The notes under the pieces were generated by a model. The model searched no databases. It was not told where the DNA came from and worked only from the letters and a program-made list of their open reading frames with translations. A stretch of DNA of 64,000 bases, from NCBI GenBank assembly GCA_905221605.1, contig CAJNDS010002335.1, positions 1,304,887 to 1,368,886 on the forward strand, in the 5' to 3' direction. This stretch comes from Symbiodinium natans (taxonomy: Eukaryota > Sar > Dinophyceae > Suessiales > Symbiodiniaceae). Made by a program: the position numbers and the translations under genes. How positions within the stretch are numbered: the first letter of the stretch is position 1; each line of letters starts with the position of its first letter. Shown here in pieces: positions 1 to 9,636 of the stretch.

Positions 1-21
1 GGCAACCCTGAACCCTACCCT

Positions 22-122
22 CTTTGAAGGGTCATGGTACTTATGAACCAATTATATCTGTAGAAGTGGGTTATAAGGTATAAGTCATTAGTGGGTTCAT
101 ACGTGCCCTGAACCTCCAAGTA
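22..122 (+). mobile_element. Family A short inverted-repeat element (introner-like)
   Basis: Ends are imperfect inverted repeats: CTTTGAAGGGTCATGGTACT at the left and GTGCCCTGAACCTCCAAGTA at the right, with an AT-rich core containing TTATAAGG. It resembles about twelve other copies in the window and carries no coding capacity. Confidence 0.6.
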
Positions 123-212
123 AGATTCCCGAAGGGTCTCCTATGGGCCGGCCTGGTGAGCCCGGCACCCGAACCCTAAACCCGAAACCCTAAACCCTAA
201 ACCCTAAACCAG

Positions 213-242
213 TTCAAGCTGCTCTGCACATGCCCTGCCAAG
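213..242 (+). CDS. Candidate micro-exon, cysteine-rich (G-like)
   Basis: Open 30 nt between AG and GTACAC give FKLLCTCPAK. It is preceded by a CCCTAAA array. The CTCP motif resembles CCCTC at 11538 and TCTC at 31043. Short, so support is weak. Confidence 0.35.
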
Positions 243-616
243 GTACACGCAATCCGGCCTAAAACCCTGCGAACCCCTCAGCCCTAAACCCTCAAACCTG
301 CACATCCCTAAACCCCAGCAAGCCCTAAACCCTAAACCCTAAACCCTATACCTAAACCCTAAACCCTAAACCCTAAACCCTAAACCCCAGCAAGCCCTCA
401 GCCCTAAAACCCGTGAATCCTAGCCCTCCGCCAGCAGCTGGGCATTTCCCAAGATAGGGGCACCCCTCTTCTGCCCCAAAATAGAGTACAATCCCCTTAG
501 AGGGATCTCCAAAAAGGGTGCCCTAAACCCGAAACTCTAAACTCGAAACTCTAAATCCTACACCCTAAACCCTAAACCCTAAACCCCAAACCCTAAACCC
601 TAAACCCTAAACTGAG

Positions 617-667
617 GTTACGGCTACACATACTGCGAGAGCATCTCCAACAGCTGCCGCCTGTTGG
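617..667 (+). CDS. Micro-exon, Y-type cysteine module
   Basis: Acceptor CTGAG, then frame GYGYTYCESISNSCRLLG ending at a possible GC donor (GGGCCAAG). The GYxYC motif recurs at 10572 (GYSYC). The exon is flanked upstream by CCCTAAA and downstream by TTTAGGG arrays. Confidence 0.5.
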
Positions 668-711
668 GCCAAGAGCCCCTTTAAAGGTTCGTCAGTTTGG
701 AGTGGGGGGTT

Positions 712-797
712 TAGGGTTTAGGGTTTAGGGTTTAGGGTTTAGGGTTTAGGGTTTAGGGTTTAGGGTTTAGGGTTTAGGGTTTAGGGTTGGGGTTTAG
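712..797 (+). repeat. Telomere-like array (TTTAGGG)n
   Basis: About eleven near-perfect tandem copies of TTTAGGG, followed directly by a family B element. It sits within a predicted intron, so this is an interstitial array and not a chromosome end. Confidence 0.9.
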
Positions 798-810
798 GGT
801 TTAGGATCTA

Positions 811-899
811 GGGTTGTTCCCCCTCATACTAGCGGTCCTTAATAGGTATTCTAGTAGTCCCTATGATGGACTGCTAGGATAAGGGGGGAACATCCCAAA
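811..899 (+). mobile_element. Family B short inverted-repeat element
   Basis: The left end GTTGTTCCCCCTCATACTAG pairs with the right end CTAGGATAAGGGGGGAACAT; the inner parts GCGGTCCTTAATAGG and CTATGATGGACTGC also pair. It is a foldback element with no ORF, and related copies lie at 2769, 36083, 47014, 50404 and 58942. Confidence 0.65.
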
Positions 900-1250
900 T
901 CGGAAGTTTGGAGTGGGCCCTGGTTTTTGCTTTCTTCCGGATGACCCCTTATGCGCTGGGATGGTTTATGGTTGAAAGTTTAGGCAAGAAACCCTAAACC
1001 CCCACCCTTGCTATTCCTAAGCTACTCTCCATGACCGGCTTACTGTGCCGCTCACGCAGTAAAGAAGCGCTCCCTCAACACACAAAACAAAAATCTATTC
1101 CTAAGCTACTCTGTGACCTAGGTTCAGGGTTTAGGAGAAAACCTGAGTGTAGAGACTCATAGGCTCCGAGGTACCGGGCGTAGGCGCCTTCGAAGCCACC
1201 CTGAAGCCGACCAGCCCATAATGGAGCCCAAGTAAACCCTAAACTTACTG

Positions 1251-1358
1251 CTGGTCAGTAGGAAATGAGGGAAGGAGGCGCCCTATATCCCCCTATATAC
1301 ATACCCTTCAAGAGATTGTATAGGGTACCTCATGCCCTCATTCCCTACGAACCAACAG
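1251..1358 (+). mobile_element. Family C short inverted-repeat element
   Basis: The ends CTGGTCAGTAGGAAATGAGG and CCTCATTCCCTACGAACCA are inverted repeats. The core contains CCCTATATCCCC and GGGTACCTCATGC. A second copy is at 3986-4074, directly abutting a family A copy. Confidence 0.55.
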
Positions 1359-1674
1359 TAACTAAACTCTATGGAACCTGCATATGACACGTGCGCAAGT
1401 ATTGCCCAAAACGCGATCATCGGCCATCATCAACCATGAAGCTTTCTATAGCGGGCTATAGCATGTACTTTAACATGCATTCATGGTGATAGCTTAGGGC
1501 TTAGATTTAGTAGGGCTTAGGGTGTACTGTGAGGGCCTGCAGCCCAGAGAATCAGGAGGTCGAGGGGTTGAGGGTTTAGGGCTTAGTGGGCTGAGGGCTA
1601 AGGAGAGTATCGGGCTGGTTCTCGGTATTTCGGGCTGGGTGTGTAGTGCTTAGGGTTAGTTACGGGTTGCTCAG

Positions 1675-1727
1675 TCAAGGCCCTGTGGATTGTGGGAACG
1701 CCGACACCTGCTACCACTACCTTTCAG
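1675..1727 (+). CDS. Micro-exon, P-type cysteine module
   Basis: After a TCAG acceptor the frame reads QGPVDCGNADTCYHYLS and reaches a GC donor (CAG then GCTGGC). Spacing between the two cysteines and the following Tyr matches CPVYCTDNEDTCY at 17439; the first Cys of the motif is Gly here. Confidence 0.45.
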
Positions 1728-1929
1728 GCTGGCAATTCTTCAGGCATAACATCAACTTTCTCACCTTCAAACCCTGAACCCTAAACCCTCAGCCCTAAAC
1801 CCAAAAACCCGAAACCCTAAACGGCTTTGGAACACAAATCGGAGCCCTTTTCGTTGTCTTGCAGATCGGGCGAACGTAACTGCATGTGAAGTGCCAACAT
1901 ATGTACCAAGACCAACTTGAGAAACACAG

Positions 1930-1994
1930 GGGTTTAGGGTTTAGGGTTTAGGGTTTAGGGTTTAGGGTTTAGGGTTTAGGGTTTAGGGTTTAGG
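1930..1994 (+). repeat. Telomere-like array (TTTAGGG)n
   Basis: Nine tandem TTTAGGG units within a predicted intron. Confidence 0.9.
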
Positions 1995-2183
1995 GGGCTT
2001 GCGCTTGCAAGTCTGGGCTTCTCGGGATCCCATACGCACCTCTCTCAAAAGCGAGCAGGTGCCCCAAACCCTTCTTACAAGCCCCTTAAGTGCCCTAACA
2101 TGGTGCAGGGTTTAGGGTTTAGGGTTTAGGGTTTAGGGTTTTGGGTTATAAGCAGTTAACAAGTACCATGAACCTTCAAGTAG

Positions 2184-2292
2184 CCCCTTGAATCTTCGAA
2201 TCACGGAGGCAATGAGTCCTGTGCCACTTCCTCGGGTTGCGTCTGCGAGGGGGATGAGATCAGCTGCGCCAATCCGGACTCGCCCTGGGCTG
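2184..2292 (+). CDS. Exon, D+G-type cysteine module
   Basis: The 109-nt frame contains GGNESCATSSGCVCEG and then DEISCANPDSPWAG. It shows NESC followed by CVC, the same order as ETC then CPCG at 15544. The acceptor TTCAAGTAG is the right terminal repeat of a degraded family A element, so this exon begins where the element ends. The donor is GGTTTCAGG, at the start of a G-strand telomere-like tract. Confidence 0.7.
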
Positions 2293-2348
2293 GTTTCAGG
2301 TTTTCGGGTTCAGGCTTTAGGGTTTTTGTTGAAACCTAGGGGCCTCAG

Positions 2349-2400
2349 CTTCTGCTGGGGATCAGAGATGTGCGTGCTCACATCGCTCCCCTCCACACCA
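2349..2400 (+). CDS. Candidate exon, cysteine-containing
   Basis: A CCTCAG acceptor opens the frame FCWGSEMCVLTSLPSTP. The C-x6-C spacing is near that of P-type exons. The 3' end is not fixed; GTGCGTGC at 2370 is an alternative donor. Confidence 0.35.
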
Positions 2401-2628
2401 ACCCTGACCCCTACAGCATGGAGGGCAGTACTGGCAGCCGCCGGCCTGCATTTCAGACCCAAAACAGGGTTTAGGTTTAGGGCTCTGAGATTCTAGGCCT
2501 AGGCCCTACAAGAACCTGGCACCTCGTGGGGTGGGAGATGATGCATATCCCTTCACCCCTCAACCCTCAAAACTTCAACCGCTAGCCGAAGCCCGAAACC
2601 CTAAACACTAAACTGAAGCTCTCCACAG

Positions 2629-2678
2629 CAGTGCAGGACACGGGCCTGGCGGAGTGCTACCCAGCAGCATCTTGGCTG
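2629..2678 (+). CDS. Micro-exon, end of a P-type module
   Basis: CCACAG acceptor and GTACAG donor bound the frame VQDTGLAECYPAASWL. ECYP matches the TCYP of exon 11057 and VCYP of 14414. Confidence 0.5.
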
Positions 2679-2768
2679 GTACAGCAAGGGCCATTTTTAG
2701 GGTTTAGGGTTTAGGGGGGGCTCACCAATCCCCATTAAAACTCGGAGGCTTAAACTAAGGGATCAGGG

Positions 2769-2990
2769 TTGGGATGTCCCCCTTATACTAACCGTCCTTA
2801 ATGGGATTATAATAGGGGGTACTATATTCCCTATCTAAGGACTGCTTGGAGGTTCAGGGTACATATGACCCCAATTATAGCTGTACTTATAAGCCCCCTA
2901 AGTCCCCCAGCTAGGTTATAAGTATACTTAAAATGGGGTTATTAAGTACGCATGAACATCCAAGTGTTAGTATAAGGGAGAACATCCCAA
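2769..2990 (+). mobile_element. Family B element interrupted by a nested family A element
   Basis: The outer ends TTGGGATGTCCCCCTTATAC and GTATAAGGGAGAACATCCCAA are a family B pair. Between GGACTG and TTAG of the B right arm lies a complete family A copy (2845-2964, CTTGGAGGTTCAGGGTAC to GCATGAACATCCAAG). A dinucleotide TG flanks the inserted element on both sides. Confidence 0.7.
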
Positions 2991-3337
2991 GATTAGGGTT
3001 CAGGGTCCAGCAACCAGAGCTGTGAATGGAGATGTTTGAAAGCTTTGGCATAGAGGATTAGGATTTAAGGTTTAGGGTTTGGGGTTTAGTGTTTGGTGAT
3101 TTGGTCTCTGGAGTTTGGGGCTAGGACCTTGCGGCCACACAGAAGCATCGATCAGCGGCAAAGATGGCCATAGAGCCATTGAGGGGTCTGATCTGCAGTT
3201 TGGGCCCCTTGGATTTGCTCTTTTTTTTTTTTTTCTCTGGGGGGCCTTCTAACGATCTCGGAAAAAATCTTTGTAGAGCTGGGAAAGAACGTAAACTGGC
3301 ATGACGGCCTACCCTAAGCTTGAACCGACCGGCGCAG

Positions 3338-3376
3338 ATGAAGCTAGCAGCTCGCCCGAGCTGGCAACCTGCTTCC
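3338..3376 (+). CDS. Candidate micro-exon
   Basis: GCGCAG acceptor and GTCCCT donor bound DEASSSPELATCF. It weakly resembles the ELxxC part of the P-type exon at 2629. Confidence 0.35.
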
Positions 3377-3750
3377 GTCCCTGAACCCTAGAAGAACCGG
3401 AAAGGCCTCATAAGATCCTGAGAACAACCCCTGTAAGAACTCATAAAAAAAAAACATACGCCCTAGGAGTGCGTCGCACCATTAGGGCAAGCTGGGATGG
3501 AGGCCTACTCGTACACAGGCCTATAGAGACAACTCTTTTCCAGCGAAGGCCCTAACAACCAAAATTAAGCCTTGCAACTCGCCTCAAACCCCTAGGCCCT
3601 AGGCCCTGTAACCCCTGGAACCTTCATGCCCTGAACCCGAAAACCTAAACCCTGAACCCTGAACCCTGAACCCTGAACCCTAAACCCTAAACCCTAAACC
3701 CTAAACCTTAAACCCTAAACCCTGAGCCCTAAACCCTAAACCCGAAGCAG

Positions 3751-3840
3751 GAGTGGTACCCGTCTGGCTGCCCGGTCTTCTGCGCGCACAACGAGATGTA
3801 CTGCTCGGCTTCTTGTCCATGCCCTTCCCCGTGCTTGAAG
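3751..3840 (+). CDS. Exon, P-type cysteine module
   Basis: Ninety nt, exactly 30 codons, containing EWYPSGCPVFCAHNEMYC then SASCPCPSPC. Eight cysteine or proline pairs make this the clearest P-type copy. The acceptor GAAGCAG follows a CCCTAAA array. The donor GTTCAGGGTACTT lies inside the left terminal repeat of the adjacent family A element, so element and exon share the junction. Confidence 0.75.
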
Positions 3841-3986
3841 GTTCAGGGTACTTCTTAAACCAATGAGATACATATATATATATATATAATTGACCCAAAT
3901 TATAACCATATCAGGGCACTTAAGGGGCTTATAAGTGGGTTATAAGTACATTTATAATTGGTGAATAAGTACCCTGAACCTCCAAC
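3834..3986 (+). mobile_element. Family A element forming the 5' part of an intron
   Basis: The left end CTTGAAGGTTCAGGGTACTT pairs with the right end AAGTACCCTGAACCTCCAA. The first GT inside it serves as the probable donor of exon 3751. The core contains a (TA)n tract and TTATAAGTGGGTTATAAG. Confidence 0.7.
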
Positions 3987-4074
3987 TGGTTCTTAGTAGG
4001 GATTGAGGGAATGAGTGCCCTACAGAAACCTTTAAGGGGTTATTTAGGGTACCTCATTCCCCACCAAGAACCAG
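3986..4074 (+). mobile_element. Family C element abutting family A
   Basis: It has inverted ends CTGGTTCTTAGTAGGGATTGAGG and CCTCATTCCCCACCAAGAACCAG. It starts exactly where the family A element ends, so two foldback elements lie end to end in one intron. Confidence 0.6.
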
Positions 4075-4469
4075 CCAGCCTTTCGGGTTTAGGGTTTGCT
4101 TGGAGATAAGTACCGGGTTCATAAGCGGTGGATTTAGGGTTTAGGGTTTAGGAATTAGGGTCTAAAGGCATCAGGTCTTCAGGGTTTGACGGCTTGCGGG
4201 TTGGAGAGCCCAGATGCAACAACAGGGTTCAAGGCTCTAAGCCCCAAACCGTTTAGGGTTGAAGGTTTAGGGTTTGGGGTTTGGGGTTTGGGGTTTATAA
4301 CCCACATGATAGCCATATTAGGGCACGTAAGGGGATTATCAGTACAGTGATAATTGGTTAACAAGTGCAGTACCCAGGAACCGTTCGCTGTCTCCTACCC
4401 TCAGTTCCTCGCACCCCCCCTCCTCCCTCCCCCCCCTCCCCTGCCCCAACAAGTTTTAAAGTATGCACA

Positions 4470-4510
4470 ATTATATATGTATATATATATAGAGAGAGAG
4501 ATACACATAC

Positions 4511-4543
<33 letters not shown>

Positions 4544-4556
4544 AATATATATTGTA
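4470..4556. repeat. TA/CA dinucleotide microsatellite
   Basis: Alternating TATATA with ACATAC and AGAGAG interruptions; no coding signal. Confidence 0.85.
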
Positions 4557-4818
4557 CATTTTTGTAGTCATGTTGCGTTTATATGTAGAATACAGAAGAT
4601 GAATAGTATTTAATCAGGCGCCTTTTTTGGCTGTAGGAAGGTAACCGGCAAGGGAGAGTGAGAGAGAGGAGGCTCGCCCACGACTGTAGTCGACTGGCTT
4701 CTGAGGTAGGGTTCGGGATTTGCGCCCTATACCCCTAAACTCCCAGACCTTCAACTGGCTGAATATTCCTCTGCTTTCCTGGGCCAACCAAGCGTGATTT
4801 CGGGGTTCCTGACCGAAG

Positions 4819-4866
4819 GTGGTCTCCTTCGACAACAGCGGCAATATGTCGCATGGCCAGAAGTGC
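4819..4866 (+). CDS. Micro-exon, D-type module
   Basis: The 48-nt frame VVSFDNSGNMSHGQKC runs from CCGAAG to a strong GTAAGA donor. FDNSGNM matches YDATGNW of 18084, and VVS also precedes the equivalent motif at 11538 (VVSVDAQGW). Confidence 0.65.
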
Positions 4867-5190
4867 GTAAGAGCGTCACGCTTCGGGCTCTGAACCTCAA
4901 ACCGGCCCAAGCCTGAACTCTAAACTTAAGCTTCAACCACTCTCAACACCCTGAACCCTACATACCTACATCTTGGGGACCCCACCCACCCCCAAATTGG
5001 GACTATGGGATTCCAGCGCTCAGACAGCCCGGGTAAATCAGAAACGAAGTGATGAAGCTGCACCCTCCACCAGGTTGACCCTGGGCTTGAACGTTGCTTA
5101 GCCCATGGTTGATTAGGGTTTAGGGTTTAGGGTTTAGGGTTTAGGGTTTAGGGTTTAGGGTTTAGCGTTTAGGGGGCTTCTGCAAGGCAG

Positions 5191-5299
5191 TGGCAAGACT
5201 ACTGCCTGAACGGAGACGCAAACAACTGGTGGTGCCCAGTGACCTGCGACAATGCCACTTCGCAGAAGCCCCGGGCTCAGTCTTCGCCAGGGCTCGGCT
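5191..5299 (+). CDS. Exon, P-type module with Y-like start
   Basis: Acceptor AAGGCAG and donor GTAAGA. The frame carries DYCLNGDANNWWCPVTC and then DNATSQKPRAQ. CPVTC is the canonical P core. Here a TTTAGGG array lies upstream and CCCTAAA downstream, the reverse of the usual arrangement. Confidence 0.65.
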
Positions 5300-5442
5300 G
5301 TAAGAAGCACCCTAAGCCCTAAACCCTAAACCCTAAGCAGTCAACCTTTGGCACCCGCAACCGGGAACCTTCAAGCCCCTAAAACCTGAACCTTCAAGCC
5401 CCTTAACCTTCAAGCCCAGTCAAAAAGCAACAACACCTAGAC

Positions 5443-5580
5443 TGGTTTAGGGTTTAGGGTTTAGGGTTTAGGGTTTAGGGTTTAGGGTTTAGGGTTTAGG
5501 GTTTAGGGTTTAGGGTTTAGGGTTTAGGGTTTAGGGTTTAGGGTTTAGGGTTTAGGGTTTAGGGTTTGGCGTTTAGGGCT
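5443..5580 (+). repeat. Telomere-like array (TTTAGGG)n
   Basis: About nineteen tandem TTTAGGG units, one of the longest in the window, ending in TTTGGCG variants. Confidence 0.95.
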
Positions 5581-5589
5581 ACTGTAACG

Positions 5590-5840
5590 CTCGACCCTGA
5601 ACGCCTACGGCTGGTGCGGGCTTATCCAGGTGCCGCTACCTTTGCAGATGAGAATTGGCCTCTGCAACCTTTAGCTCGGGAACCCTATTGCTTGGGGGTT
5701 CTGGACCATCGCTTGGAGGCAGAGTCGAGGCTTTTGCCAGCCCTGCACCCTATACGCACGAAGCCCACCTTGACTACGCCAAAGTGCTCGGAGGCTTTCG
5801 GGCTAGAAGGTAATAGGGTACTACCCCAAGATTCCTTGAC
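5590..5840 (+). other. Unassigned non-repetitive stretch within an intron
   Basis: The stretch stays open in one + frame (GAATFADENWPLQPLAREPY and onward) but contains no cysteine pattern and no convincing splice pair. It could be an exon of unknown type or old transposon sequence. Confidence 0.25.
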
Positions 5841-5932
5841 CTTGTTTGTACAGCCTAAACCCTAAACCCCAAGCCCTAAACCCTAAACCCCAAACCCTAA
5901 ACCCCAAACCTTCAAGCCTGCGATCCTACGAG

Positions 5933-5992
5933 GTGCGGCACGCCTGGTGCCTACGACGAGCACTGCGTGTCCCTGTCGGACAGCTTGGCAGG
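5933..5992 (+). CDS. Micro-exon, G-type module
   Basis: The frame CGTPGAYDEHCVSLSDSLAG runs between ACGAG and GGGTTTGG. C-G-T resembles CPCGTLA of 15544. A second frame (TACPCRTAWQ) is also open, so frame choice is provisional. Confidence 0.45.
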
Positions 5993-6333
5993 GTTTGGGG
6001 TTTCGGTTTCGGGTGTATAGGGTTTAGGGTTTAGGGTTTAGGGTTCGGGGGTGTATATGGTTGAGGGTGTATAGGGTTTGCAGTTTGGGGTGTGTACCCT
6101 TAACAGTAAACCGCTGAAGCCACAAACCTTGCCTTGATCCCCCGAATTACATCTCAAGATGAGCTCAAGACCCAGTGTGGTGCTACTTCCTTCGTAAAGG
6201 AATATCCTAGCCTTGAAAGAGTCTCCATAAACCCCAAACCCCAAAAAGCCGGAGCGCTGGGGACTCTCTGATCTGGGTAACATGGAGGGGGTAAGCCTTC
6301 CGAAGCTAAGGTTTGTTGGTTTTTTTTGTTTTT

Positions 6334-6336
<3 letters not shown>

Positions 6337-6384
<48 letters not shown>
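6337..6384 (+). repeat. Poly-G homopolymer
   Basis: An uninterrupted run of roughly 48 G following T-rich sequence. Its length may be inexact because such runs are hard to sequence. Confidence 0.85.
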
Positions 6385-6386
<2 letters not shown>

Positions 6387-6518
6387 CGGGCCCTGGGGTT
6401 GGAAGGTCCCCACCCGAAAGGCCCCTAGAGGTTTAGGGTTTAGGGTTCAGGGTTTGGGGTTTGGGGTTTAGGGTTTAAGGTTTAGGGTTTAGGGTAGGCC
6501 CTAATGCTCGGCGTTCAG

Positions 6519-6557
6519 GACAGCTGCCCGGTCAGCTGTTCAGAGCAATACTGCTGG
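6519..6557 (+). CDS. Micro-exon, P-type module
   Basis: GTTCAG acceptor, then DSCPVSCSEQYCW, ending at GTGGCC. CPVSC plus E-x-YC matches 3751 (CPVFC, E-M-YC). Translation stays open to 6574, so a later donor is possible. Confidence 0.6.
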
Positions 6558-6699
6558 GTGGCCTCTCGGCTGCAACATTGAATTTAGGTTTTAGCCTAAA
6601 CCCGAAACCCTGAACCCGAAGCTGTAATCAAAAGGGCTGCAGGGTTGATGGCTTTGAGAAGCCCTAAACCCTAAGAGCCCTAAACCCTATAACCCGAGA

Positions 6700-6888
6700 A
6701 CCCTATAACCCTATAGCCCTATAACCCTATAACCCTATAACCCTATAACCCCATAACCCCTATAACCCTATAACCCCTATAACCCCTATAACCCCTATAA
6801 CCCTATAACCCTATAACCCTATAACCCTATAACCCTATAACCCTATAACCCTATAACCCTATAACCCTATAACCCTATAACCCTAAAC
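6700..6888 (+). repeat. Variant array (CCCTATAA)n
   Basis: About twenty-three 8-bp CCCTATAA units, with a few CCCCTATAA variants. The unit is homogeneous locally, distinct from neighbouring CCCTAAA. Confidence 0.9.
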
Positions 6889-6932
6889 CCTTAGGTGGAA
6901 TAGGATTTAGGCTCCCAAACCCTGCATTTCAG

Positions 6933-6962
6933 GCGGTCCTGAGGGCATCCGGGGTGCAAAAG
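6933..6962 (+). CDS. Micro-exon
   Basis: Good acceptor TGCATTTCAG and consensus donor GTGAGT flank 30 nt that can read GPEGIRGAK. Splice signals are strong, but no module motif is recognised. Confidence 0.45.
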
Positions 6963-6994
6963 GTGAGTTTCCGGCGTCGTGTTAGGGTTTGGGC

Positions 6995-7072
6995 TTAGGG
7001 TTTAGGGTTTAGGGTTTAGGGTTTAGGGTTTAGGGTTTAGGGTTTAGGGTTTAGGGTTTAGGGTTTAGGGTT
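6995..7072 (+). repeat. Telomere-like array (TTTAGGG)n
   Basis: About eleven tandem units, starting shortly after the donor of exon 6933. Confidence 0.9.
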
Positions 7073-7324
7073 TGTCAAAACCCCGAACCTTCCCAAGACT
7101 AAAACCTAGAATCTCCTCAGAAATCTCGCGTCCAACCCCAAACAAGGGGCTACAAAGAAAAGGGTCTTTAGGAGCTCAGATATCTGCCGCAGGCACTGTA
7201 AGCTAAATGGGTTATTCTCCAAGGCTCCGCGTTCGAATCGGAACTCCAAAGCCCAAAGCCCCAAACCCTACACCCTAAACATACTAAATCTCTAAGCTTT
7301 ACATATGGGGGGGGGGGGGGCCCC

Positions 7325-8220
7325 AAACGGGGGAGCGGGCTGAGGCTGCCGGCTTATCCCCTGAGATTGAAAAGCCAGACCTCCTCCCCGCCCGCCCTGC
7401 TGAACTTGGTGCCTGTGAAGCAGGCGCAGTTCAGCTGATGTCTTTGTGCCTCATTGGGGGTTGCACGGGCCCGCGGTGTTCGACCTTGCCGTCACCAGCG
7501 GCTTGCGATGTGGCTCTCACACTTGTGCGGCTTACGAGGAACGCAAGCGTTCCCATCTTAACACGGCAGCCCTCTGCCGAGACCAGGGGTTGCAGTTCCT
7601 CCCCCTCATTGCGGAATCATCCTGGGGGCGTGAAGCAATCAAAAAGTCTGGCACACACTTGGTGCACTCCTGGCCGCCAAGTCCGGTGATGGATCGGGTG
7701 CGGCCACCGAGCAGCTCTTGCAGTGCCTCAGCGTCACGCTCCAGCGAGAACGCCCGTGCTGTCCTGCGCCCCGACGGGGCGCAGTCCGCCTCCACTCCGC
7801 TGCAAAACCCGTGATCCTCCCAAGCTGCGCGCCCCTGTAAGAGCGGGCCTCTGCCCTTGCTTGCCCTTTGTGCCCGGCCTGCCTGGCTCTTTTCGCACCT
7901 GACCTCTGCTTGGCTCGTCAAGCTTCCTCTGGCCTTCGCTTGGGTCCGTCAAGCTTCTGGTACATAGCTTGTAAAGTAGCACCTGCTGCTACGGCCCATC
8001 GGCAAGCATGGTGCTGGAGGTCTTGCGGGACGCCAAGGGCCAAGGACTCCTGCAGGTGTCGGGGGTTCGCCCTACGGCCGCCTTGCTCTCCGGCTTCTGA
8101 TGGTGGGGTGGACGCATCCTGCATCACCGGGTGTCGGGCGCGAGACTCTCTTAACAGGTTGGACGCTGGGCTTTGGCCGTGCCGCATTTTGTTGGGCATG
8201 TTCACAAGCAACGTCAGCCC
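7325..8220 (+). pseudogene. Decayed non-LTR retrotransposon (LINE) 3' fragment
   Basis: A GC-rich 0.9-kb island unlike its surroundings. One frame gives RAEAAGLSPEIEKPDLLPAR; after a frame change come HWGLHGPAVFDLAVTSGLR, LNTAALCRDQGLQFLPLIAE and SSENARAVLRPDGAQ. From memory these resemble the region after the reverse transcriptase in dinoflagellate LINE polyproteins. The reverse transcriptase itself is absent. At least one frameshift and missing internal residues show it is dead. The rest, to 8220, is probably 3' untranslated or degraded sequence. It lies in a predicted intron between exons 6933 and 8430. Confidence 0.55.
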
Positions 8221-8429
8221 CAAACCCTCAACCCAATGAGGTTTAAGGGTTGTTTACTCGAATCCGAATTCCCGGATGTATCGCTACCCTTTCTGAGGGG
8301 TTCTTACAGGGCTATAGTATTTTGGGGGTGTATAAGGGGGACCTTCTTTTTTTGAAATATATATATATATATATATACATATAAGAGGTACCTTATTTCC
8401 ATATTTTCGGAAATGGCCACATGGGGTAG

Positions 8430-8490
8430 GACAACTACGATACCAATGGCAACTGGCTCGACAGCTCCGAGTCATGTGCCTCGGCTTCGG
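8430..8490 (+). CDS. Micro-exon, D-type module
   Basis: GGGGTAG acceptor, then DNYDTNGNWLDSSESCASAS, then GGTTGTGG. It is a nearly textbook D motif with YD, GNW and ESC all present. A (TA)n tract lies just upstream. Confidence 0.7.
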
Positions 8491-8791
8491 GTTGTGGTGG
8501 TTTTGAAGATTTTTGTTTTTTCTCCTGATGTTAGGCTTTTGTGGTTTTGGGGGCTTTAGCGTTTTGATTTCTTTTTCTCTCCTGATCTCAGGCTTTTAGG
8601 GTTTTGGGGTGCTAGGGCTTTGGGGTCTTAGGGTGTTCGGGTTTTGGGGTGTTAGGGTTCTAGAGTTTTGGGCCCTAAACCCGAAACCCTAAACCCTAAA
8701 CCCCAAACCCTAATACCCTAAACCCTAAACCCTAAACCTTAGGGTTTAGGGTTTGGGGGTTTCAGGTTCCGTTCGGTTTCACGATTCCCAG

Positions 8792-8850
8792 ACCCCGACA
8801 CGGCCTGTGCACGTTCCCTTTCTTCCAACGGGGCTCTTGCGCTGTTCAGG
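8792..8850 (+). CDS. Candidate micro-exon
   Basis: ATTCCCAG acceptor and GTTTAGG donor enclose PDTACARSLSSNGALALF. One cysteine; placement between D and G exons fits, but the motif is weak. Confidence 0.4.
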
Positions 8851-9636
8851 GTTTAGGGTTGTTGAGGATTTTAGGGCCATAGGGTTTTGGGGTTTAAGGG
8901 TTTAGGGTTGTTGAGGATTTAGGGGTTTTGGGGTTTTGGGGTTTAAGGGTTTAGGGTTGTTGAGGATTTAGGGGTTTTGGGGTTTTGGGGTTTAAGGGTT
9001 TAAGGGTTTAGGGTTTAAGGGTTTTGAGGGTTAAGGGTTTAGGGTGCTGCTTTGCATCGCTGTGCCTGCTAGTCATACACTGCAGGAATCCGGCGCTTAG
9101 GGGGATCCTCTCTTGACGGGGTTCCTCACAAGTCGGTTGGCGGTTTAAACCTCAACCTCGGAACAGACACCTAAGCAACCCCCGCAACCCGAATGCCCAC
9201 TCAAACTCTCTGATCTTCAAGACGAGCTTGTTTCAAGAGAGTTCGTGAAATGAGATAGACTGTCACTTTGGTTTCAACCTAAGGTATGTTCCTTGAACTA
9301 TTTGGGGAATATTGGGGAATCTTATGATGGTTTCGAGGTGCATCTTTGAGAGGTATATAGGGTTCAACTTGGGCAACCACATCTTGCCAATACCACACCC
9401 ACTACGCACGTTATAAGAGGTATGCTCACTTTGCGATCATAGACCCATGTATTGGGTTACTTCGGTGTCCTCTCAGACCCAACTACACCCGCAACCCCGA
9501 ACCCGAAACACTCAACTCTGCCAAAAAACCCTCAACTCTCAACTCACACTTCTGAGCACTCAACCCGAAAACCCCAACAACTTTCTTTCAACCCTAAGCC
9601 CCAAAGTTTCTGCCGAAAGCGTCGTCCTGCATGCAG

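Noticed and set aside
5443-5580. CRISPR array
   Set aside because: Repeats are contiguous 7-bp telomere-type units with no spacers, in a eukaryotic sequence.
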